A DNA stretch of 24,092 bases from Methylococcales bacterium (GCA_009692395.1 SHZG01000011.1:1-24092), one strand, 5' to 3'; shown: positions 8,396-16,109, counted from the stretch's first letter. The notes: generated by a model from the letters alone, not told the origin. Translations and numbers: made by a program.

Positions 8396-8776
8396 AAAGT
8401 GACAGGGGAAACTATGAAAAATGGAACGCGATAGGATAACACAAAATGTTAAATAGATTGTTCGTAGCTATTAAGCTAAAAAATTAATTCGTGGTTTTTC
8501 ATTAGGCAATTTGATGTATTAATTGGTGTTACGCATGAAAAAGCAATAGTCCACGAAAAGCACGAAAGGCACAAAAAAAATCAAAGCTAATGTGTCTTGT
8601 CCACGCGATAAGTCATACACATTATGATTTTTTAGTCTTTTTCGTGGTTTTCGTGGACAAAAATTTTCTTATGCGTAACATCAGGTATTAATTCTTTTCA
8701 GAACACATTAAGCAGGTTTATCCTGATTTTCAACCTCTACAGAGGAACAGATAGTCATCGTTAGTTGAACTCAAGG
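8396..8776. other. Gene-free stretch between trpF and ruvB
   Basis: These 381 bases hold no plausible gene. The centre (8516-8693) is the MITE-like element listed separately. Left of it, at about 8487-8500, an isolated TTCGTGGTTTTTC resembles the right arm of that element and may be an older remnant. The trpF promoter must lie here, and any ruvB terminator, but apart from a weak 5-bp CCTCT/AGAGG hairpin near 8738-8752 I see no specific signal. Confidence 0.6.
8516..8693. mobile_element. MITE-like inverted-repeat element with candidate target duplication
   Basis: Two long imperfect arms face each other: left 8527-8578 (GTTACGCAT...GTCCACGAAAAGCACGAAA) and right 8631-8682, whose complement reads GTTACGCAT...GTCCACGAAAACCACGAAA. 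The shared GTTACGCAT termini and GTCCACGAAAA/CACGAAA blocks are in the same order. The whole is flanked by identical 9-base direct repeats, GTATTAATT, at 8516-8524 and 8685-8693, which look like a target-site duplication. About 160 bp with no ORF fits a non-autonomous element. The family supplying a transposase is not evident from this window. Confidence 0.7.
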
Positions 8777-9811
8777 TTATTCAAATAAATCCACCGACAC
8801 GCCCACCTGCTTAGGCACAGGGAACCCAAAATGCAAATAGGCGTTTTGTGTCACTACGCGTCCGCGCGGGGTACGCATGATAAAACCTTGTTGCAATAAA
8901 TACGGTTCTAATACGTCTTCAATGGTGCCGCGTTCTTCGCTGATTGCTGCGGCTAGGGTATCCAGTCCAACTGGGCCACCTGCAAAATTTTCTATCATCG
9001 TTAGTAATAATTTTCGGTCTAAGGCATCGAAGCCGTTGCTGTCCACTTTCAGCATATTGAGTGCGGCGATGGCGACTGCTTCGGTGACTGTACCGTCGCC
9101 TTTGACTTGGGCGTAATCGCGCACACGGCGCAGTAAGCGGTTGACGATTCTGGGCGTGCCGCGTGAACGGCGGGCAATTTCAAACGCGCCATTGTCTGCC
9201 ATTTCAATACCTAAGACTCTGGCAGAGCGCATGACGATACTGGCAAGTTCTGGCACGGTGTAAAATTCTAGGCGTTGGACTATACCGAAACGGTCGCGTA
9301 ATGGTGACGTTAATAACCCTGCACGGGTAGTTGCGCCGACTAGGGTAAACGGTGGTAAATCTAATTTAATGGAACGCGCGGCTGGGCCTTCGCCTATCAT
9401 TAAATCCAGCTGATAGTCTTCCATTGCGGGGTATAAAATTTCCTCTACCGCTGGACTGAGTCGGTGAATTTCATCTATGAAGAGCACATCGTGGGCTTCC
9501 AGATTAGTCAGTAACGCGGCTAAATCGCCCGCTTTTTCTAATACTGGGCCTGATGTGTGCCGTATCGCTACGCCCATTTCAGCGGCGATAATATTGGCGA
9601 ACGTGGTTTTACCTAAACCTGGTGGGCCAAAAATCAGGACGTGATCCAAGGCTTCTTGTCGCGCCACTGCGGCTTGAATAAAAATTTCCATTTGGGTGCG
9701 TAATTCGACTTGCCCAATATATTCAGCGAGTCGTTTCGGGCGAATGGCGCGGTCTTGGCGTTCTTCGTCGCTGTGACTGCGTGCGGTTATTAGTCTATCG
9801 GTTTCAATCAT
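8777..9811 (-). CDS. ruvB: Holliday junction DNA helicase RuvB
   Basis: RuvB is the hexameric AAA+ motor that drives branch migration at Holliday junctions with RuvA. Of 344 residues, the Walker A is GPPGLGKT (62-69) and the Walker B is FIDEIHR (Asp113-Glu114). Sensor and arginine-finger regions (GATTRAGLLTSPLRDRFG) and the winged-helix C-terminus (RTPRGRVVT) are intact. Length is usual (E. coli 336). It overlaps ruvA by 4 bp and is last in the ruvC-ruvA-ruvB run. No LexA-type operator was recognised upstream of the cluster. Confidence 0.98.
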   Translation of the reverse strand: MIETDRLITARSHSDEERQDRAIRPKRLAEYIGQVELRTQMEIFIQAAVARQEALDHVLIFGPPGLGKTTFANIIAAEMGVAIRHTSGPVLEKAGDLAALLTNLEAHDVLFIDEIHRLSPAVEEILYPAMEDYQLDLMIGEGPAARSIKLDLPPFTLVGATTRAGLLTSPLRDRFGIVQRLEFYTVPELASIVMRSARVLGIEMADNGAFEIARRSRGTPRIVNRLLRRVRDYAQVKGDGTVTEAVAIAALNMLKVDSNGFDALDRKLLLTMIENFAGGPVGLDTLAAAISEERGTIEDVLEPYLLQQGFIMRTPRGRVVTQNAYLHFGFPVPKQVGVSVDLFE

Positions 9812-10389
9812 CGAATCGCGCCTTGTAATGCCATGCGAATAATATCTTCACAACTTTTGCCTTCGCTATGAATGCCCTGCACCATTTTCGTAGCATCTAA
9901 TGGCTTGTAACCTAGTGAACATAAGGCACTGACGGCTTCTTGTTTAGCATTGCCGACGATGGGCGTTAGCGTGGCAGATTCGCCGAAATTGGGCAATCTA
10001 TCGCGCATTTCAATGACTAACCGTTCAGCGGTTTTTTTGCCCACACCTGGTAAGCGCATTAAGGCTTGAATGTCATTGTCATGAATACACTGGTGAAATT
10101 GTTCCGCGCTCTGTCCTGATAAAATGGTCAATGCCAGTTTTGGCCCCACACCGTTAACTTTAATCAGCGTCCTGAACATGGTGCGGTCGGCTTCGGTGGC
10201 AAAGCCAAACACGCTGTGCGCATCTTCGCGTATCACTAAATGGGTGTGTAGGGTGATTTCCACGCCCAGCACAGGCAGTTCATAAAAAGTGGTCATCGGT
10301 GCTTCGATTTCATAACCGACCCCGTTGACATCCAGCACTAATAACGGTGGGGTTTTAACCACTAATTTACCGCGTAAAAATCCAATCAT
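9808..10389 (-). CDS. ruvA: Holliday junction DNA-binding subunit RuvA
   Basis: RuvA forms the tetramer that holds the four-way junction in square-planar form and loads RuvB. The 193 residues begin with the OB-fold (MIGFLRGKL), followed by paired helix-hairpin-helix motifs (KVNGVGPKLALTIL and RLPGVGKKTAERLV) and a C-terminal RuvB-binding domain (AVSALCSLGYKP). Slightly shorter than the E. coli protein (203), with the difference in the flexible linker before domain III. It overlaps both neighbours by 4 bp. Confidence 0.97.
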   Translation of the reverse strand: MIGFLRGKLVVKTPPLLVLDVNGVGYEIEAPMTTFYELPVLGVEITLHTHLVIREDAHSVFGFATEADRTMFRTLIKVNGVGPKLALTILSGQSAEQFHQCIHDNDIQALMRLPGVGKKTAERLVIEMRDRLPNFGESATLTPIVGNAKQEAVSALCSLGYKPLDATKMVQGIHSEGKSCEDIIRMALQGAIR

Positions 10390-10883
10390 CTTGATAATCC
10401 AGTCTGCAATCGTAGGGCAGTGTTTTGATAATGCGTGTGACAGATAGCAATGCCTAAGGCATCACTGGCATCTATTTGTAATTGACCTTGAATACTTAAC
10501 AATATTTTCACCATGTGTTGAACTTGCAATTTATCAGCACTGCCCTTCCCTACTACCGCTTGTTTGACTTGTCGTGCCGCGTATTCAAACACGGGCAAGC
10601 CTTTGGTTTGTACGGCACAAATTGCCGCGCCGCGAGCTTGCCCTAATTTAAGCGCGGAATCGGCGTTTTTGTGCATGAATACTTGTTCGATTGCCATTTG
10701 TTCAGGATGGTACATTTCCACAATCTGCACGATGCCATCAAAAATTTGTTTCAACCTATCAGGGAAATAATCGGCTTCAATGCGAATACTGCCGCTGGCG
10801 ATATACTTAAAACTGCGTCCTGACTCTTCGATGATGCCGTAACCTGTGAGCCGTGAACCAGGATCTATACCTAAAATTCTCAT
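10386..10883 (-). CDS. ruvC: Crossover junction endodeoxyribonuclease RuvC
   Basis: RuvC is the dimeric resolvase that cuts Holliday junctions. The RNase H-like fold has all four catalytic acids at the E. coli positions: Asp7 (GIDPGS), Glu66 (AIEQVF), Asp138 and Asp141 (IDASDALGIA). Length 165 against 173, short only at the C-terminus. It is first of the ruvCAB set and starts one base after the stop of a possible 23-codon ORF (10885-10956), so it may be translationally coupled to it. The usual neighbour yebC is not here. Confidence 0.97.
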   Translation of the reverse strand: MRILGIDPGSRLTGYGIIEESGRSFKYIASGSIRIEADYFPDRLKQIFDGIVQIVEMYHPEQMAIEQVFMHKNADSALKLGQARGAAICAVQTKGLPVFEYAARQVKQAVVGKGSADKLQVQHMVKILLSIQGQLQIDASDALGIAICHTHYQNTALRLQTGLSR

Positions 10884-10884
10884 G

Positions 10885-10956
10885 TTATATCGATTTTATC
10901 AGCAACAATACGCTCCGTGCGCCCACGATGATGGCAAGTAAAATATCAATTGGCAT
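10885..10956 (-). CDS. Possible small hydrophobic ORF upstream of ruvC
   Basis: A 23-codon ORF starts at ATG 10954-10956 with AAGGA (10962-10966) five bases upstream, a better ribosome-binding site than many genes here have. It ends in TAA one base before the ruvC ATG. The product begins MPIDILLAIIVGARSV and finishes with LLLIKSI: one hydrophobic helix interrupted by an arginine and with a basic end. It could be a short membrane peptide, or a leader that delivers ribosomes to ruvC. There is a faint resemblance to the N-terminus of CvpA-type proteins, which is not good enough to name it. It is short enough to be chance. Confidence 0.35.
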   Translation of the reverse strand: MPIDILLAIIVGARSVLLLIKSI

Positions 10957-11026
10957 GGTGTTCCTTATTCCAATGAGGGCTAACAGCTTTATTTTTACAG
11001 AGTCGTCAATTCACGATGACGCGAAG

Positions 11027-12265
11027 CTATTTTTTATCTTTAAGCAATTGTTGAACCACCAAACTACCGACCATATCACCCTCGATATTTGCCGCTGTGC
11101 GTAGCGTATCCAGTAAGCGATCCACAGGTAATAAAATAGCAATTGCTTCAGCTGGTAGCCCCACAGACTGCAACACCATCACCATCGTTACCATGCCCGC
11201 GCTGGGAATACCAGGTGCGCCAATTGCCGCGAACATAGCGGTAAATAATACAATCAGTTGTTGTAAAAAATTCAGCTCAATACCGACTAAATTAGCCACG
11301 AATAATGCAGCTGCCGCTTCATAAAGTGCTGTGCCATCCATATTGACTGTCGCGCCTAACGGAATAACAAATTGTGCGATTTCTTTACGAACGTGTAGAT
11401 TATGTTCAGCGCAGCGTAAGGTAATCGGTAGCGTTGCTGAACTTGAACTGGTGGCAAACGCAGTGACTAAGGCTTCACGCGCACCGTGCCAAAAAGTCAG
11501 CGGTGTCATGCCTGTCACTAGGTATAAAATCAAGGGCAACACGATAACACCATGCACTAAGGTTGTTCCCATGACCACCACGACAAACTTACTCAACGTG
11601 ACTAATAATGCCAGCTCTTGACTAACAATTAATTTTATCAATAACGCCATAATGCCAAACGGCGCGACCACCATAATCCAGCGCACCATCTGCATGACAA
11701 TTTCCAGCAGCTCTTGCAATAAGGTGAGACTATTACGGTAACGTTCACCACCAATCACTAGCGCAATGCCTAAAAACAAGGCAAAAACCACCACGGCCAA
11801 TACATTACCCTGCGCTAATGCGGCGACAGGATTAACAAACAAACCATGCAGAAACTGGGCAAAAAAATCGGCTAAACTTTGCTGTTTTGCTTCAAAATTG
11901 CCCATTGCGTGTTGGAACATCTCCAAATGTAAGCCCTGCCCTGTCTTAAAAATATGACTGGCAAGCAAAGCCAACACAATGGCGATGAGCATCGAAAAAG
12001 CAAAAAAACCTAGTGTGAACATCCAAACGCGATGAATTTTCTGATGCGCTTGTAAATTTGCCACCCCGACGACAATCGAGGTAAACACCAGCGGAATCAA
12101 CACCATTTTTAACAAGTCTATGAATAAAGTCCCCAGCAAACCAGCCGCATAAACACTGGATTGCGTTATCGCTGAGTCTTTGCCAATAGCCAGTAAACCT
12201 AAGCCGATAACAATACCAAAAAATGCGCCGAGTAAAATTTGCGTGTTGAGTGTGGGGAGTTTCAT
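11027..12265 (-). CDS. Dicarboxylate/amino acid:cation symporter (DAACS family)
   Basis: A polytopic inner-membrane carrier of the GltP/DctA/GltT family, which imports glutamate, aspartate or C4-dicarboxylates with H+ or Na+. Family signatures are present: the serine-rich hairpin SSSSATLPITLRC, the cation-site motif GATVNMDGTALYEA, the re-entrant loop GAPGIPSAGM, and the C-terminal substrate-binding LLDTLRTAANIEGD. I chose the ATG at 12265 (412 residues, MKLPTLNTQILLG), not the open frame extending to 12364, because the extra 33 residues are encoded by an intergenic palindromic repeat and ACAAACC tandem units. No good Shine-Dalgarno precedes either start. It follows glyA in the same direction after a 121-bp gap holding that repeat, so cotranscription is uncertain. 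Substrate cannot be settled from sequence. Confidence 0.88.
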   Translation of the reverse strand: MKLPTLNTQILLGAFFGIVIGLGLLAIGKDSAITQSSVYAAGLLGTLFIDLLKMVLIPLVFTSIVVGVANLQAHQKIHRVWMFTLGFFAFSMLIAIVLALLASHIFKTGQGLHLEMFQHAMGNFEAKQQSLADFFAQFLHGLFVNPVAALAQGNVLAVVVFALFLGIALVIGGERYRNSLTLLQELLEIVMQMVRWIMVVAPFGIMALLIKLIVSQELALLVTLSKFVVVVMGTTLVHGVIVLPLILYLVTGMTPLTFWHGAREALVTAFATSSSSATLPITLRCAEHNLHVRKEIAQFVIPLGATVNMDGTALYEAAAALFVANLVGIELNFLQQLIVLFTAMFAAIGAPGIPSAGMVTMVMVLQSVGLPAEAIAILLPVDRLLDTLRTAANIEGDMVGSLVVQQLLKDKK

Positions 12266-12292
12266 TTTTGTTTGGTTTGTGGTTTGTGGTTT
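12266..12292. repeat. Short heptamer tandem repeat (GGTTTGT)
   Basis: Immediately upstream of the symporter ATG the plus strand reads about three consecutive copies of the heptamer GTTTGTG with minor variation. On the sense strand this is an ACAAACC run directly before the coding sequence, where a ribosome-binding site would be expected. Copy number could vary by slippage. Confidence 0.6.
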
Positions 12293-12374
12293 GTAGGTTG
12301 GGGTGAGCTTGCGAACCCAACAAAAACAATCAGCTACGCGTAAATGTTGGGGTTCGTACCTCACCCCAACCTAC
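12293..12374. repeat. Palindromic repeat, GTAGGTTGGG family, copy 1
   Basis: An 82-bp element bounded by perfect 15-bp inverted repeats, GTAGGTTGGGGTGAG (12293-12307) and its complement (12360-12374). A second, inner pair of complementary segments carries the AACCCAACA motif. The same terminal motif and layout recur at 19160-19239. It sits 12 bases after the glyA stop and could contribute to 3' end formation. Confidence 0.8.
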
Positions 12375-12386
12375 CACATCAACTAT

Positions 12387-13640
12387 TTAACTATAAACAG
12401 GAAACTTTGCACACAACACAGCGACTTTTTCACGCACTGCCGCTAACACGCTTTCATCTTCCATGTTTTCCATGACATCACACATTAAGCCCGCAATTTC
12501 CGTGACTTCGGCTTCTTTAAAGCCGCGTGTGGTGGGTGCGGGTGTGCCGACGCGGATGCCGCTAGTGACAAACGGGGCTTCTGGATCGTTGGGGACGGCA
12601 TTTTTGTTGACGGTGATGTGAGCTTTGTTAAGTGCCGCGTCTGCCGCTTTGCCTGTGATGCCTTTTGGAATCAGAGACACCAGCATTAAATGGTTATCTG
12701 TGCCACCTGAAACGACATCAAAACCACGGTCGATAAAGACTTTTGCCATTGCTTTGGCATTTTTCTTCACTTGTTGTTGATAGGTTTTAAATTCAGGTTG
12801 CATGGCTTCTTTAAATGCAACCGCTTTGGCAGCGATAATGTGCATGGACGGACCGCCTTGAATCCCTGGGAAAATAACTGAGTTTATTTTTTTCTCAAGT
12901 TCAGGATTACTTTTGCAAACAATTAAACCACCACGCGGGCCGCGCAATGATTTATGGGTGGTGCTGGTGACGACATCGGCGAATGGTACTGGGTTTGGAT
13001 ATTCACCTGCGGCGATTAAACCCGCAACGTGTGCCATATCAACGACAAAATACGCCCCGACTTTGTCGGCGATGTCTCTGAATTTTTGCCAATCCCAAAC
13101 GCGTGAATAGGCTGAGAAACCTGCAATGATTAATTTGGGTTTGTGTTCCAGTGCGAGGGCTTCAACTTGCTCATAATCAATTTCGCCCGTAGATGGATTT
13201 AAACCGTACTGCACTGAGTTGTAGAGTTTTCCAGAAAAATTAGGTTTCGCGCCATGGGTTAAATGACCACCATCGGCTAAGCTCAAACCTAAGATAGTGT
13301 CGCCCGCTTGTATCAATGCCATGAACACTGCCATGTTGGCTTGTGAACCAGAATGGGCTTGGACGTTGGCGTAGTCTGCACCAAATAGGGCTTTGGCGCG
13401 GTCGATAGCCAGTTGTTCAACTTTATCAACAAATTCACAACCGCCGTAATAACGTTTGCCAGGATAACCTTCGGCGTATTTATTGGTCAGTTGTGAGCCT
13501 TGCGCTTCCATGACACGCGGGCTGGTGTAGTTTTCTGAAGCAATCAATTCGATGTGATCTTGTTGACGTTGGCGTTCTTCTTCCATTGCAGTAAATAAAT
13601 CATCATCAAAGCCAGCGATGGTCATGGTTTTTTCAAACAT
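12387..13640 (-). CDS. glyA: Serine hydroxymethyltransferase
   Basis: GlyA interconverts glycine plus methylene-tetrahydrofolate and serine plus tetrahydrofolate; in serine-cycle methylotrophs it is the entry of C1 carbon into serine. The 417 residues equal the standard length. The PLP lysine is Lys230 in TSTTHKSLRGPRGG; ELIASENY, YAEGYPGKRYYGG and DMAHVAGLIA are also intact. An AGGAG (13647-13651) lies six bases before the ATG and overlaps the TAG of the upstream glycerate kinase, so the two are one transcript. Its position with mtdA and glycerate kinase argues for a C1-assimilation role here, though a purely housekeeping glyA cannot be excluded. Confidence 0.97.
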   Translation of the reverse strand: MFEKTMTIAGFDDDLFTAMEEERQRQQDHIELIASENYTSPRVMEAQGSQLTNKYAEGYPGKRYYGGCEFVDKVEQLAIDRAKALFGADYANVQAHSGSQANMAVFMALIQAGDTILGLSLADGGHLTHGAKPNFSGKLYNSVQYGLNPSTGEIDYEQVEALALEHKPKLIIAGFSAYSRVWDWQKFRDIADKVGAYFVVDMAHVAGLIAAGEYPNPVPFADVVTSTTHKSLRGPRGGLIVCKSNPELEKKINSVIFPGIQGGPSMHIIAAKAVAFKEAMQPEFKTYQQQVKKNAKAMAKVFIDRGFDVVSGGTDNHLMLVSLIPKGITGKAADAALNKAHITVNKNAVPNDPEAPFVTSGIRVGTPAPTTRGFKEAEVTEIAGLMCDVMENMEDESVLAAVREKVAVLCAKFPVYS

Positions 13641-13649
13641 TTTTGTCTC

Positions 13650-15086
13650 CTAGGGTGTGGGGTGTATGAGTAAAATTTGTAAATCGGCGACGTTAGTGCC
13701 TGTCGCGCCTGTTATCAGTAAATCGTTTGAGCGGTTTAGTGCGTTGTAGGCATCGTTATTGTCCAGATGTTCCTGTGGATTGATGCCCGCGTTTCGCATC
13801 GCTGGTAAACTGCCAGCATCTACCATGCCACCTGCGGCATCGGTCGGGCCATCACGTCCATCTGTGCCACCGCCGAGCAATGTCCATTGCCCTGTTAAGC
13901 AATGTTTTTCTGCGGCGAGTGCAAACGCTAGGGCGAATTCTTGGTTGCGTCCGCCTTTGCCTTTGCCTTTGAGGTTGACGGTGGTTTCGCCGCCTGCTAA
14001 TAAAGCCAACGGCTTTATAGAGGACGCTGGAGCATCCACTGCGGCATTCCCTCCTTCGACAAGCTCAGGATGAACGGGGAGCGTGGGAACGATATTGTCT
14101 TTTATAGTTCCCACGCTCTGGCGTGGGAATTCATCCTGCAACGCTCTAGCGTTGCGAGCTGTTAGCGTGGCAGCATAGTGAGCCAGTTGCTCCGCTTCTT
14201 CTCTAGCAATACCGCATAACTGCTCACTGTAAATCAGCGTTTCATAGCCCAGTTGTTCAGCAGCAAGTTGCGCGGCTTTTAAACTCACGGTATTACTACC
14301 GCATAAAACGTGGCGGGTGTGTTTAAACACGCTGTCATCAGGCTTGGTGGTTTCGGCAATCAGACTGTGTTCACCTTGTTCTAAGTGTAGACGCACGGAT
14401 TCAGGTACACACGACCACACGTTTTTATTTTTCAATACACGAATAGCATCACTGTAAGTGCTACTATCAGGGACAGTTGTGCCACTGGCAATAGTACTTA
14501 ACTCATCACCCAATACATCCGATAAAATCAGCGCGTGAACGTGAGCAGGCGCGGCTAACCGTGCTAAACCGCCGCCTTTTAACTGTGATAAGTGTTTGCG
14601 GACACAGTTAATTTCATTGATGGTCGCGCCACAGGCAAGTAATAAATTGGTGGTGGCAATTTTTTCTTCTAAGCTCACGCCATCCACGGGATACGGTAGT
14701 AATGCCGAACCGCCGCCACTGATTAATACTAAGACTAAATCACCCGCTTGAGCTTGTGATACACGCTCAGCAATTTTTTCAGCGGCGTGAAAACCTGCTA
14801 AGTCGGGTAATGGATGCCCTGCGCCGATGACTTCAACATTATGAACCGCTTTAACATTTTCATAATTAGTGACCGCGATACCTGACCCTGCTAAACGAGA
14901 GGCAGGTATTATCGACACCGCCGCTTGTGCCATTGCACACGCGGCTTTACCAAAAGCAATGAGGTGGATTTTCCCTGTCAGCGATTCATCGAGTGTTAAA
15001 CAGCGTTGCACTGCTTGATACGGATCAGCAGCATCAATACCTGCTTGAAAAATAGACAGGGCGTGTTGTTTTAATAGCGTGGTCAC
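13650..15086 (-). CDS. gckA: Glycerate 2-kinase (MOFRL family) with a 45-residue repeat-encoded insert
   Basis: This cytoplasmic enzyme phosphorylates glycerate to 2-phosphoglycerate, the last serine-cycle step before the enolase branch. The N-terminal GckA-type domain has IAFGKAACAMAQAA, GAGHPLPD and LISGGGSALLPYP; the C-terminal MOFRL domain has GGETTVNLKGKGKGGRNQEF and LGGGTDGRDGPTDAAGG. At 478 residues it is longer than the usual 420-435. The excess is residues 311-355, encoded by 14022-14155, which are entirely palindromic repeat DNA (see the repeat entry). Removing exactly 45 codons leaves 433 residues with both flanks joining naturally. The start overlaps the mtdA stop by 4 bp and the end overlaps the glyA ribosome-binding site. 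Whether the insert is tolerated cannot be known from sequence, but the frame is fully open. Confidence 0.93.
   Translation of the reverse strand: MTTLLKQHALSIFQAGIDAADPYQAVQRCLTLDESLTGKIHLIAFGKAACAMAQAAVSIIPASRLAGSGIAVTNYENVKAVHNVEVIGAGHPLPDLAGFHAAEKIAERVSQAQAGDLVLVLISGGGSALLPYPVDGVSLEEKIATTNLLLACGATINEINCVRKHLSQLKGGGLARLAAPAHVHALILSDVLGDELSTIASGTTVPDSSTYSDAIRVLKNKNVWSCVPESVRLHLEQGEHSLIAETTKPDDSVFKHTRHVLCGSNTVSLKAAQLAAEQLGYETLIYSEQLCGIAREEAEQLAHYAATLTARNARALQDEFPRQSVGTIKDNIVPTLPVHPELVEGGNAAVDAPASSIKPLALLAGGETTVNLKGKGKGGRNQEFALAFALAAEKHCLTGQWTLLGGGTDGRDGPTDAAGGMVDAGSLPAMRNAGINPQEHLDNNDAYNALNRSNDLLITGATGTNVADLQILLIHPTP
14022..14155. repeat. Composite palindromic repeat inserted in frame in the glycerate kinase gene
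   Basis: Several palindromes are stacked here: GGACGCTGGAGCATCC (14022-14037, one mismatch); the motif TTCGACAAGCTCAGGATGAA (14055-14074), also found near 20270 and 20325; GAGCGTGGGAAC (14079-14090) with its perfect complement at 14107-14118; a second hairpin using GTTCCCACGC (14107-14116) and GCGTGGGAA (14121-14129); and GCAACGCT (14138-14145) with its complement at 14148-14155. These are the same modules seen in the window's intergenic regions, here read as protein without a stop. Confidence 0.85.
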
Positions 15087-15949
15087 TCGCTTTGTGCCAT
15101 CTCTTTTGCTAGGGAAAAGATATTTTCTGCGTCTAATACTTGTTTGTTATCGGTAAATAATTGCGCGATACAAGCACGATGCAGAGCTAATTTTAACGAA
15201 CCGAAACCAATCGCGCCCCAAATAATTTTGCCGTGACGGTCGATGCCTTTATCCATCATGTCTGTACCACCAATACCTAACGGCGGGGTAGCATTCGCAT
15301 CGGCTATCATTTCAAGAGTGGGATTATGTTGCCATTGTTCGGGTGTGAGTAATTCAATACCCGCCGCGCCTGTGGCTAACACAATATGCGTGTGTTCAAT
15401 TGCCACTGCTCTTGCTTGATTATCAAAGGCTTCGATGGGTGTTACGTCAACATTAAAACGGGCTTTAATTTGTTCGCAGACTTGTGTGGCGCGTATCATG
15501 GAGCGTCCAGTAATAGACACTTCCGCGCCCTCCATTGCTAACATAGCGGCGGCGCGTTGTCCGACTGGGCCTGTGCCTGCTAACACCACGGCTTTTTTAC
15601 CGTTCAGTACACCACTAACAGCGAGTTTTGCGACGGCGGCAGCAGCGGTGGTATTACTGCCATTACTGTCCAGCATGACTGACACTTGAAAGCCATAGAA
15701 AAAATGTTTCTGCACAGCGGCAAATAAGGCTTCACCTGCCACTATATCGCTACCACCAACAAAAATAGCGGTATTTTTTTTATCTTTAGGGGCGCGAGTA
15801 AAAATCGCGCCTTCGACTAGCGACGTAACATTGTCAGGCGTTAAACCGCCATGTCCAATGACATGCTCTGCACCGCCATCGTAAGCCACAACCGTGTCGA
15901 ACACAGCAGGATAAATATCGGTGTCAAATTGAAAAAGTAATTTCTTCAT
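15083..15949 (-). CDS. mtdA: NADP-dependent methylene-H4MPT/methylene-H4F dehydrogenase (MtdA type)
   Basis: MtdA oxidises or reduces methylene-tetrahydrofolate (and methylene-tetrahydromethanopterin) with NADP(H), joining formaldehyde/formate chemistry to C1 assimilation. The N-terminus KKLLFQFDTDIYPAVFD with YDGGAEHV is diagnostic, followed by MLDSNGSNTTAAAA, the Rossmann loop VLAGTGPVGQRAAA, and ADANATPPLGIGGTD, all much as I recall them for Methylobacterium MtdA. I start at ATG 15949 (288 residues), which gives the family N-terminus; the frame is open to 16033, but a TATAAT promoter box lies within that extension. No Shine-Dalgarno is evident. It is first in mtdA-gckA-glyA and overlaps gckA by 4 bp. 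MtdB is the close alternative, but the N-terminus favours MtdA. Confidence 0.9.
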   Translation of the reverse strand: MKKLLFQFDTDIYPAVFDTVVAYDGGAEHVIGHGGLTPDNVTSLVEGAIFTRAPKDKKNTAIFVGGSDIVAGEALFAAVQKHFFYGFQVSVMLDSNGSNTTAAAAVAKLAVSGVLNGKKAVVLAGTGPVGQRAAAMLAMEGAEVSITGRSMIRATQVCEQIKARFNVDVTPIEAFDNQARAVAIEHTHIVLATGAAGIELLTPEQWQHNPTLEMIADANATPPLGIGGTDMMDKGIDRHGKIIWGAIGFGSLKLALHRACIAQLFTDNKQVLDAENIFSLAKEMAQSE

Positions 15950-15986
15950 AGTTAATTGTGAGAATTTAGTGAGTATTTTGCTCGGC

Positions 15987-15992
15987 ATTATA
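15987..15992 (-). promoter_or_regulatory. Candidate -10 box for the mtdA operon
   Basis: The minus strand reads a perfect TATAAT here, 37 bases upstream of the mtdA ATG. No good -35 hexamer is found 16-18 bases further up, so it is either a weak or activator-dependent promoter or chance. It lies in the 160-bp divergent region shared with mdh. Confidence 0.45.
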
Positions 15993-16098
15993 CCCGATAA
16001 ATAAAACCACGCCGTGATTAAGCCGTGGGGCATTCTGGTAAAGAACGGCTAAACTTCTATGTTATTATGACTACTGAGTTTTATTCTATAAACCCGTT

Positions 16099-16104
16099 AA
16101 GGAA
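16099..16104 (+). promoter_or_regulatory. Ribosome-binding site of mdh
   Basis: AAGGAA five bases before the ATG at 16110; it supports this start, and is one of the strongest Shine-Dalgarno sites in the window. Confidence 0.75.
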
Positions 16105-16109
16105 ATCAA

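Noticed and set aside
8396..8776. A CRISPR array or small RNA in the trpF-ruvB gap
   Set aside because: The repeated blocks are inverted arms of one element, not regularly spaced direct repeats; no RNA gene signature was recognised.
10960..11030. A terminator after the symporter (CGTCA/TGACG pairing near 11006-11023)
   Set aside because: The stem is only five base pairs and has no following U-tract on the relevant strand.
10853..11104. An 83-codon plus-strand ORF
   Set aside because: It overlaps the starts and ends of ruvC and the symporter in antisense and has no features of its own.
12266..12364. N-terminal extension of the symporter to 12364
   Set aside because: Those codons are repeat DNA and heptamer tandem units; the family starts near MKLPTLNTQILLG.
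15950..16033. N-terminal extension of MtdA to 16033
   Set aside because: The family begins with KKLLFQFDTD; the extra 28 codons overlap a TATAAT box and have no family similarity.
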